Of a DNA stretch of 11,788 nt, positions 6,652 to 11,788 are shown piece after piece (positions within the stretch are counted from its first letter, which is position 1; each line of letters opens with the position of its first letter). The DNA is from Casp-actino8 sp046082625. Its GTDB lineage: Bacteria > Actinomycetota > Acidimicrobiia > Acidimicrobiales > Ilumatobacteraceae. The notes below the pieces were generated by a model. That model was not told where the DNA came from. It did not search any database and was given only the letters and a program-made list of their open reading frames with translations. The stretch is from positions 1-11,788 of the forward strand of contig JBJTYE010000017.1 in the NCBI GenBank assembly GCA_046082625.1, read 5' to 3'. Made by a program: the position numbers and the translations under genes.

Positions 6652-7854
6652 TCAGGCTGGTCGGCGCGTGTTCAAGAACGTGACGTTGTCGAGCAGGATC
6701 CGCTGGCGGTCCCGATCCGAGAAGGATTTCAGCACCGGTACGTAATCCAGAGGTGAGGGCATGCCCTCGATATGGGGCCAGTCCGATCCGAAGATCACCC
6801 GGTCGGACCCCATGAGTTCGGCCACGGTGTTGACGTCGTCCTCCCAGAACGGATTGATCCACCAATTGGTACGCAGCGTCTCCACCGGATCCTCGGTGAA
6901 GTAGCCCGGCATCTTGTGGGCGGTGGAATCCAGCTTCGCCATGGCATCGGCCAGGAATCCGGAACCGTTCTCCACCGAGGCCATCCGCAGATTGGGGAAG
7001 CGGTCGAAGATCTTCTCGAAGACCGAAGTGAGGATGAAGTCCTGGGCAGCGCGTTCGATGGCGAAACTCTTGATGGAAGGCTTCCACTTGCCGCCGCTGA
7101 ACTGGGCGGAGAACGAATCGTCGGCGTAGCCATTGCTCGAGTAGCCGCTGTCCCCGGCGTGGATGACCACCGTGAGGCCGGCTTCGTTCACTCTGGCCCA
7201 GAACGGATCGAAGCTCTCGTCGAATGGCGACCGTGGTCCGTGTGCAGTCACCGGAGCCGCCGGGCGCATGACCACAGTGCGCGCGTCGCGGGCGATGGCC
7301 CACTCCACTTCGCGGCAGGCCCAGTCGACGTCGGCGAGGGAGATGTACGGTCCGGCGAAGATGCGATCCTGGAAGGAGAAGCCCCAGTCCTCGTCGAGCC
7401 AGCGATTGAACGCGGTGAACATGATGCCGACACCCTCGGGATCGTGTTTCAGCAATTCCTCGTACAACATGCCGAGCGTCGGGAAGAGCCAGATCTTGGC
7501 CAGACCCTGGGAATCCATGGCGGCGAGTCGGGCGTTGCGGTCGCGGTACTCTGGACGGATGGGTTCGCGGGCCGACAAGAACTCCAGCGGACTCTTCTTG
7601 TCGGGGTTGCCGCGGAAGTAGTCGTGCATGGCCCCGGCGGGGGCGATGGGGTCGAAGGTCGGATTGGTGACCACCCGACTGACGCGGCCACCGACGACTT
7701 GGTACTGACGTCCGTCGATGGTGGCCCACTGGACGCACCGCACGGCATGGCGTGGATCCTGATGCCGGGTGAAGGCGTCGAGGGCTTCGTAATAATGGTT
7801 GTCACAGTCGAAGGGGATGAACCCCAGATCCTCGTGGACGGCGTGCTGGCTCAT
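6652..7854 (-). CDS. amidohydrolase family protein (COG2159 type)
   Basis: This 400-residue protein belongs to the metal-dependent amidohydrolase-2 family, which holds both hydrolases and non-oxidative decarboxylases such as the ACMSD group. Visible metal-site elements are D18-N-H20 near the N-terminus (the DxH strand), H232 in VVIHAG, E295 in SVENGSGF and D358 in IFGSDWPH, followed by His361. The C-terminal FGSDWPHIEG block is very typical of the family. The reaction cannot be assigned. The ATG at 7854 gives a normal N-terminus just before the DxH strand. A GAGG lies only two bases upstream, which is closer than usual. The frame stays open far upstream, but only as a shadow of the molybdenum subunit gene. 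It follows that gene by 41 bases on the same strand and is probably co-transcribed. It converges on the carboxylase gene across 40 bases. Confidence 0.88.
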   Translation of the reverse strand: MSQHAVHEDLGFIPFDCDNHYYEALDAFTRHQDPRHAVRCVQWATIDGRQYQVVGGRVSRVVTNPTFDPIAPAGAMHDYFRGNPDKKSPLEFLSAREPIRPEYRDRNARLAAMDSQGLAKIWLFPTLGMLYEELLKHDPEGVGIMFTAFNRWLDEDWGFSFQDRIFAGPYISLADVDWACREVEWAIARDARTVVMRPAAPVTAHGPRSPFDESFDPFWARVNEAGLTVVIHAGDSGYSSNGYADDSFSAQFSGGKWKPSIKSFAIERAAQDFILTSVFEKIFDRFPNLRMASVENGSGFLADAMAKLDSTAHKMPGYFTEDPVETLRTNWWINPFWEDDVNTVAELMGSDRVIFGSDWPHIEGMPSPLDYVPVLKSFSDRDRQRILLDNVTFLNTRRPA

Positions 7855-7895
7855 GACCTCATCGTATGGGCATCCGAGCCGTCGCAGCGGTTCGG

Positions 7896-10166
7896 TCAGC
7901 CGAGAGCGATGTCGTAGGGCCGCACCGGGACTCGGGGGAGTTCTCGGCCCACCGCATGCCGGATGGCGTTGGCGATGGCCGGGGTGACCGAAATGCACGG
8001 CGGCTCTCCCACACCTTTGGCGCCGAGAGGTGACTTGGGCTCGAATTCCTCCACGAGCACCATGTCCACCGTGGGCATGTCCAAGAACGTGGGCAACAGA
8101 TAGTCGGTGAAGCTCGGGTTGCGGACCTTGCCGTCTTGGACCACGATCTCTTCCATCACGGCGAGGCCCAGCCCCTGGGCGATCCCGCCTTCGATCTGAC
8201 CCTGGACCGATAGGGGGTTGAGGGCCCGTCCCACGTCCTGAGCGGTGGCGATCTGCACCACCTTGACCAGGCCGAGTTCCGGATCCACGTCGACCACGGC
8301 GCGGTGGGCCACGAAAGCGAAGGCCACATGGCAGTTGCCCTGGCCATTCTCGTCGAGATCTTCGGTGACCGGATGGTGATATTCCTCGGTGCGTTCGAAG
8401 CGCTGACCGAGCGAGGCCTCGCGGACCGAGACCCGCTGACCTGTGGAACGATCGACGATGTCGACATCCTCCAACTCGAGGAATTCGCGTGGCCACCCCG
8501 TGGTCGTGGCCACGTGATCGAGGAGATCGCCGAGAACGGCCGTGCAGGCCGCGTGCACGGCGCCACCGCTCATCCAGGTTTGGCGACTGGCCGAGGTGGA
8601 GCCGGCCGAACCCACTCCGGTGTCGATGGTCTCGAGCACCACGTCGTCGACGCCGAGCACACTGCGAGCGATCTGTTGGGCGAGCATGGTGAAGCCTTGA
8701 CCCACCTCGGAGGTGGCGAACTTGAGTGAAGCGACCCCGTCCTCGAGGCGACAGCGAGCGGTGGAGAAGTCGTCGAAGCCTTCGGAGTACATGAGGTTCT
8801 TGATGCTCACGCCCCAGCCGATGCCGCGCTTGATGTGGCTGCGATCGGCGGTCAGTCCGGTTCCACCGGGACGCGCCAGTACGTCGTCGGGAGATGCGCC
8901 CGGCAGAGGAAGTGCATCGGTGGCCCGAATGCATTCGGCTACGGGGGCCACGCTGTCCACCACCTGTCCGGTGATCAGGCGGTCCCCGGATTCCATGGCG
9001 TTCAGCAGGCGGATCTCCACCGGAGATTTTCCAACTGCGGCTGCCAGTTTGTCCATCTGGCTTTCGTGGGCGAAACAGGCCTGCACGACGCCGAAACCGC
9101 GCATCGCTCCGCAGGGCGGGTTGTTGGTGCGCACGGCCCATCCGTCCACCTCGGCGTTGTCGCACTTGTAGGGGCCTTGGGCATGGGTGATGCCGTTGAT
9201 GAGCACCGCTGGCGAGGTACTGCAGTAGGCCCCACCGTCGAACACCATGCGGGATTCGATCTTCACGATGCGACCTTCGCGGTCGGCGTGGTGGCGCATC
9301 CAAATAGTGGCGGGGTGTCGATGCACGTGACCGTAGAAGCTCTCCTCGCGTCCATAGGAGATGCGCACCGGCCGAGATGTGGCCAGAGCCAAAAGGCAGG
9401 TGTGGACTTGCAGGCTGATGTCCTCGCGTGCTCCGAAGGCGCCACCCACTCCACCGAGCACCAACCGCACCTTGTCCTCGGGGATATCGAGACAGGCGGC
9501 GATCTGTCGACGATCCTCGTGCAGCCACTGGGTGGCCACGTAGAGCTCCACACCTCCGCCGCCGGAGTCCGGTACGGCCAGGGCCGATTCCAATCCGAGG
9601 AAGGCCTGATCCTGCATACCCACTTCGTAGGTTCCTTCCACTTGCACATCGCCCGTGACCGTGGTGTCGCCGGAGACGATCCGCTGGTGACGAAAGATGT
9701 TGCCGTCCGGATGGATCGTGGGCGCCCGGCCGGTGATGCAGTCTTCGGCATCGGTGACCGGAGTCAGGACCTCGTACACGACCTCGATGGCCGCCAGGGC
9801 CCGTCGACAGGTTTCGGGATGATCGGCGGCCACGGCGGCGATGGGCTCACCGGCGTAGCGCACCACATCTCCGACGGCGGCGAAGACCGGCTGATCGGAC
9901 GAGATCAGCCCGTAGGTGGCCTTTCCGGGAACGTCCTCGGCGGTGACGATGGCCTCGACTCCGTCGATCTTCCAGGCTTTCGAGAGATCGATGGACACCA
10001 GACGGGCGAAAGGATGAGGGCTGCGCAGCGTGGCTCCCCACAGCATGTTCTCAGCCCACATGTCATTGGAGAAGGCGAATCCACCTTGGACCTTGGCCAC
10101 GCCATCGGGGCGCGAGGCGTTAGTGCCCAGGACGCCTGCTCGCAACGTCTGTCCGACGAGGGTCAT
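7896..10166 (-). CDS. molybdenum hydroxylase large (molybdopterin-binding) subunit, xanthine dehydrogenase family
   Basis: This 756-residue molybdopterin-cytosine-dinucleotide-binding subunit catalyses hydroxylation of a substrate carbon using water. Motifs in order are VRYAGEPIAAVAAD (101-115), the Mo-cofactor loop GGVGGAFG (238-245) with Glu248 following, CGAMRGFG (352-359), EVGQG (487-491), and KGVGEPP with Glu721, the position of the catalytic base in xanthine dehydrogenase. The long match in style to actinobacterial 'xanthine dehydrogenase subunit D' proteins (GMQDQAFLGLESALAVP, ATQWLHEDRRQIA, NNPPCGAMRGFGVVQACFAHE) places it in the PucD-like lineage rather than the CO dehydrogenases. 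Xanthine or hypoxanthine is the default guess, but no other purine gene is present, so the substrate is open. The start forms an ATGA overlap with the 2Fe-2S gene and has GGAG six bases upstream (10173-10176). No XdhC/CoxI-type maturation factor is visible. Confidence 0.93.
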   Translation of the reverse strand: MTLVGQTLRAGVLGTNASRPDGVAKVQGGFAFSNDMWAENMLWGATLRSPHPFARLVSIDLSKAWKIDGVEAIVTAEDVPGKATYGLISSDQPVFAAVGDVVRYAGEPIAAVAADHPETCRRALAAIEVVYEVLTPVTDAEDCITGRAPTIHPDGNIFRHQRIVSGDTTVTGDVQVEGTYEVGMQDQAFLGLESALAVPDSGGGGVELYVATQWLHEDRRQIAACLDIPEDKVRLVLGGVGGAFGAREDISLQVHTCLLALATSRPVRISYGREESFYGHVHRHPATIWMRHHADREGRIVKIESRMVFDGGAYCSTSPAVLINGITHAQGPYKCDNAEVDGWAVRTNNPPCGAMRGFGVVQACFAHESQMDKLAAAVGKSPVEIRLLNAMESGDRLITGQVVDSVAPVAECIRATDALPLPGASPDDVLARPGGTGLTADRSHIKRGIGWGVSIKNLMYSEGFDDFSTARCRLEDGVASLKFATSEVGQGFTMLAQQIARSVLGVDDVVLETIDTGVGSAGSTSASRQTWMSGGAVHAACTAVLGDLLDHVATTTGWPREFLELEDVDIVDRSTGQRVSVREASLGQRFERTEEYHHPVTEDLDENGQGNCHVAFAFVAHRAVVDVDPELGLVKVVQIATAQDVGRALNPLSVQGQIEGGIAQGLGLAVMEEIVVQDGKVRNPSFTDYLLPTFLDMPTVDMVLVEEFEPKSPLGAKGVGEPPCISVTPAIANAIRHAVGRELPRVPVRPYDIALG

Positions 10167-10672
10167 CGTTCGCTCCGACGTCGGTCGGCCACGGTGCGTA
10201 CTGCGTCCAGGATGCGACCGTAACCGGTGCAGCGGCAGATGTTGCCGGAGAGTGCTTCACGGATCTGGTCGTCGGAGGGATCATCGTTCTCTTCGAGCAG
10301 ATGGTGCACAGCCACGATGAAGCCGGGTGTGCAGAAGCCGCACTGCACGCCTCCGGCTTCGAGGAACGCCGACTGCACATCGGTGAGCGATCCGTCCGGG
10401 GACAATCCCTCGACGGTGCGAATGTCGCGTCCGACGGCACTGGCGGCGAGCACCAGACACGAACACACCGCCGCTCCGTCCATGATCACCGTGCAGCTAC
10501 CGCATTCCCCTTGTTCACACGCCCCCTTGGCGCCGGGCAATCCCAGGCGCTCGCGCAATACGTAGAGGAGACTCTCCCCGATCCACGAATCGCTCACCTC
10601 GCGGTCGCGATTGTTGACGCGCAAGGAGTAGAACTCGTTGCCAGTCGTCGTGTGGTTGCTGGACGCGTTCAT
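10163..10672 (-). CDS. molybdenum hydroxylase 2Fe-2S subunit
   Basis: This 169-residue protein carries both [2Fe-2S] clusters of the hydroxylase. The N-terminal plant-ferredoxin-like cluster uses Cys52, Cys57, Cys60 and Cys72 (C-x4-C-x2-C-x11-C). The C-terminal four-helix cluster uses Cys111, Cys114, Cys146 and Cys148 (C-x2-C ... C-x-C). All eight ligands are present, so it should be functional. It passes electrons from the molybdenum centre to the FAD subunit in the cytoplasm. The length is normal for CoxS/PucE-like subunits. Its ATG overlaps the FAD-subunit stop and its stop overlaps the large-subunit start, both as ATGA, which suits fixed-ratio synthesis of a heterotrimeric enzyme. A short N-terminal extension (about 12 residues before FYSLRVN) is Asn/Thr-rich. 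No twin-arginine signal is seen. Confidence 0.96.
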   Translation of the reverse strand: MNASSNHTTTGNEFYSLRVNNRDREVSDSWIGESLLYVLRERLGLPGAKGACEQGECGSCTVIMDGAAVCSCLVLAASAVGRDIRTVEGLSPDGSLTDVQSAFLEAGGVQCGFCTPGFIVAVHHLLEENDDPSDDQIREALSGNICRCTGYGRILDAVRTVADRRRSER

Positions 10673-11517
10673 GAAAAAGACCTCGTGAGGAGCCGGGCGG
10701 CCAGCACGCCGACGGCGTGACGGCGATAGTCGGCGGTGGATCGGTGATCGTCGATGGGACGGGCTTCGGCGCGAACCCGTTGGCCGAACTCGGCGGCCAC
10801 AGCCGGATCGAGAGTTCCTCCGGCACGCAGGTCCATGGTTCCGCTCAGCCAGCGCTCGGCGGTGTGGCAGCGAATGACGGTCGGTCCGACGGCGCCGAGA
10901 GCGATCGAGACCAAACCTTCGTCGCTGTCACGAACCAGGCAGGCCGAGGCGGTGGCGATGACCATGGCGTTACGTGTCCCAACTTTGGCGTAGCCCTGCC
11001 ACCCGGAAACAACGGGGAGACTGACGGAATGCACGAACTCTCCGGGTCGCAACGAGTTCTTCTTCACGCCGACCATGAAGTCGGCCCATTCCACATCGCG
11101 GACTCCGTCGGGTCCGATGACGTGGACCACGGCGTCGAGTGCGGCCAGTACCGGCAGCCCGTCCCCGGCCGGTGAACAGGTACCGAGGTTCCCGCCGAGT
11201 GTGCCGGCGGCGCGGATCTGGGGCGAGCCGACGGTGCGAGCGGCCTGGGCGAGAGCCGGAACCAGCCGGGCGATCTCCCCGTGCTCCATTTCGGCATAGG
11301 GCACGCCGGCCCCGATGGTGACTCGGGCCACGGACGGCCGATGCTGCCATTCCTTCAGTTCGGGGACCCGGGCGAGGCTCACCACCGTCGAGAGGGGTCG
11401 ACCGTGGAGATTGACCTCGACCATGAGGTCGGTGCCCCCGGCCAACAGGCTGGCGTCGGGATGATCGGTGAGAACGGCGAGCAACTCGTCGACGCTGGCC
11501 GGATGCAGAATTGGCAC
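10669..11517 (-). CDS. molybdenum hydroxylase FAD-binding (medium) subunit
   Basis: This 282-residue subunit belongs to the FAD-binding CoxM/PucC-like family. The first FAD loop LLAGGTDLM is at residues 24-32 and the second, AGTLGGNLGTCSPAGD, at 104-119. KVGTRNAMVIA and the C-terminal PIDDHRSTADYRRHAVGVLA block match actinobacterial xanthine dehydrogenase FAD subunits. It takes electrons from the 2Fe-2S subunit and passes them to NAD+ or another acceptor. The start is GTG at 11517. An in-frame TAA lies three codons upstream, so no earlier start is possible, and the protein begins directly with the expected first helix. There is no Shine-Dalgarno; a -10-like hexamer at the canonical distance suggests a leaderless message. 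Gene order FAD, 2Fe-2S, Mo and the two ATGA overlaps mark a single operon. Confidence 0.95.
   Translation of the reverse strand: MPILHPASVDELLAVLTDHPDASLLAGGTDLMVEVNLHGRPLSTVVSLARVPELKEWQHRPSVARVTIGAGVPYAEMEHGEIARLVPALAQAARTVGSPQIRAAGTLGGNLGTCSPAGDGLPVLAALDAVVHVIGPDGVRDVEWADFMVGVKKNSLRPGEFVHSVSLPVVSGWQGYAKVGTRNAMVIATASACLVRDSDEGLVSIALGAVGPTVIRCHTAERWLSGTMDLRAGGTLDPAVAAEFGQRVRAEARPIDDHRSTADYRRHAVGVLAARLLTRSFS
10681..10684 (-). promoter_or_regulatory. Shine-Dalgarno for the 2Fe-2S subunit
   Basis: Read on the - strand this is GAGG, eight bases before the ATG at 10672, inside the end of the FAD-subunit gene. It supports that start despite the four-base overlap. Confidence 0.5.
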
Positions 11518-11523
11518 GTCGGA

Positions 11524-11529
11524 AGTTTA
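11524..11529 (-). promoter_or_regulatory. putative -10 element (TAAACT) for a leaderless hydroxylase transcript
   Basis: On the - strand the hexamer TAAACT fits the actinobacterial TANNNT -10 pattern. Six bases separate it from the GTG at 11517, which places the transcription start on the first base of the start codon. No -35 element is seen at the normal spacing. The lack of a Shine-Dalgarno in front of that GTG fits a leaderless message. This is a pattern-based prediction. Confidence 0.4.
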
Positions 11530-11541
11530 CAAATTGTCAAA
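11526..11541. promoter_or_regulatory. AT-rich inverted repeat, operator-like
   Basis: The 16 bases TTTACAAATTGTCAAA contain a perfect inverted repeat ACAA-A-TTGT flanked by TTT and CAAA, which extends the symmetry with a one-base offset. It is one of the most AT-rich spots in a G/C-rich window and overlaps the predicted -10 element of the hydroxylase operon, the position expected of a repressor site (for example of a TetR- or GntR-type protein). No regulator gene is in the window, so the assignment is inference. Confidence 0.35.
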
Positions 11542-11557
11542 GGCCGTCGGGCCGTCG
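11542..11557. repeat. tandem 8-base repeat, two copies
   Basis: GGCCGTCG occurs twice in direct tandem in the spacer between the luciferase-like gene and the hydroxylase operon, immediately beside the AT-rich inverted repeat. Function unknown; it may be chance in G/C-rich DNA. Confidence 0.5.
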
Positions 11558-11594
11558 AAACCGTGAATGACCGACCGGATCCGGGTCTTGCACG

Positions 11595-11788
11595 TCACGG
11601 GGTCCAGTGAGCGAAGGCGTCGATCATCGCCTGGACGTCGCCCAGGGGATAGAGGATCGGACAGGTGCAGCCGTGGTCGATGTAGTGCTTCACCTTCTCC
11701 CGGGCTTCGTACGGAGTTCCGCTGGCGGTCAGCATCTGGACGATCTCGTCGGGGACCAGTTTGCTGGCCGCCTCCACCTGTTCGTGGG
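11595..11788 (-). CDS. C-terminal end of an LLM-class oxidoreductase (partial)
   Basis: Only the last 63 codons lie in the window; the gene continues past the right edge. The segment LTASGTPYEAREKVKHYIDHGCTCPILYPLGDVQAMIDAF is the usual C-terminal end of luciferase-like, F420- or FMN-dependent oxidoreductases: a 'GTP-E' turn after the last barrel helix, then a regulated-length helix and a short strand with a hydrophobic ending. The family call rests on this short piece and on recall of homologues, so subfamily and cofactor are uncertain. It lies 77 bases upstream of the FAD subunit on the same strand. It could be co-transcribed with the hydroxylase genes, but the promoter-like signal in the spacer suggests these also have their own start. 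Confidence 0.68.
   Translation of the reverse strand, partial: HEQVEAASKLVPDEIVQMLTASGTPYEAREKVKHYIDHGCTCPILYPLGDVQAMIDAFAHWTP

Noticed and set aside
7855..9528. The amidohydrolase frame stays open for about 558 codons upstream of its ATG.
   Set aside because: That extension overlaps the molybdenum subunit in another frame, is Arg/Ser-rich, and resembles nothing; the amidohydrolase homology begins just after the ATG at 7854.
8835..10223. Long + strand open frame (about 460 codons) opposite the molybdenum subunit.
   Set aside because: It is antisense to a well conserved subunit gene, with low-complexity His/Gly/Arg-rich translation and no recognisable domain.
10672..10680. T5 run (- strand) at the end of the FAD gene as a frameshift site or terminator.
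   Set aside because: Both flanking genes are full length in their own frames, joined by a normal ATGA overlap with a Shine-Dalgarno, and there is no stem before the T-run.
7896..11517. Aerobic CO dehydrogenase (CoxMSL) as identity of the molybdenum hydroxylase.
   Set aside because: The large subunit has AMRGFG where form I CoxL has AYRCSFR, so the copper-binding Cys is absent, and it is not the AYRGAGR of form II either; the xanthine-dehydrogenase-type GVGEPP and RGFG motifs fit better.
11535..11540. A perfect TTGACA on the - strand as a -35 element.
   Set aside because: It is only five bases from the TAAACT hexamer, and 17 bases downstream the hexamer is GTGCCA, which already lies in the gene; it is more likely part of the AT-rich palindrome.
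11575..11584. Ten-base palindrome CCGGATCCGG after the partial luciferase-like gene as a terminator.
   Set aside because: It has no loop and no T-run on either strand; palindromes of this size are common in G/C-rich DNA.

Overview
The window looks like a chromosomal catabolic region of a high-GC actinobacterium (Actinomycetota, perhaps an Acidimicrobiia-type lineage or a mycobacterial relative). The reasons are strong G/C third-position bias, two luciferase-like enzymes of the kind that use F420, a three-subunit molybdenum hydroxylase that reads like the actinobacterial xanthine dehydrogenase 'subunit D' lineage, and ATGA-overlapped operons. The taxonomic call is inference; there is no rRNA or other marker gene here. 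No RNA gene, mobile element, CRISPR array or phage gene is visible, and no gene-free stretch exceeds 300 bases.

Left half, + strand (2-6611): one tightly packed operon, already under way at the left edge. In order it holds an alpha/beta hydrolase (5' truncated), a short-chain dehydrogenase of the multifunctional-enzyme type, a luciferase-like oxidoreductase of the MSMEG_2249 type, a second alpha/beta hydrolase, a cytochrome P450, and an acyl-CoA carboxylase subunit that fuses a biotinyl domain to a carboxyltransferase domain. Junctions are overlaps of 4, 4 and 8 bases or gaps of 1 and 4 bases, so the genes are probably co-transcribed and translationally coupled. The enzyme mix (oxygenation, alcohol/ketone redox, F420-type redox, ester or C-C hydrolysis, CoA-ester carboxylation) suggests breakdown of a hydrophobic, probably branched or cyclic, organic compound. 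The substrate cannot be read from the sequence.

Right half, - strand (6652-11788): a second convoy facing the first. Read in its own direction it is the tail of another luciferase-like oxidoreductase (cut by the right edge), a 77-base spacer with an AT-rich inverted repeat and a likely leaderless promoter, then FAD, 2Fe-2S and molybdopterin subunits of a molybdenum hydroxylase joined by two ATGA overlaps, then a COG2159-type amidohydrolase 41 bases downstream. No purine-pathway gene accompanies the hydroxylase within the window, so its substrate may or may not be xanthine.

The two convoys meet in a 40-base convergent gap with no convincing terminator. The points most worth following are the biotinyl-carboxyltransferase fusion without a biotin carboxylase, the unassigned pathway formed by the + strand operon, and the leaderless promoter overlapped by an operator-like palindrome in front of the hydroxylase genes.
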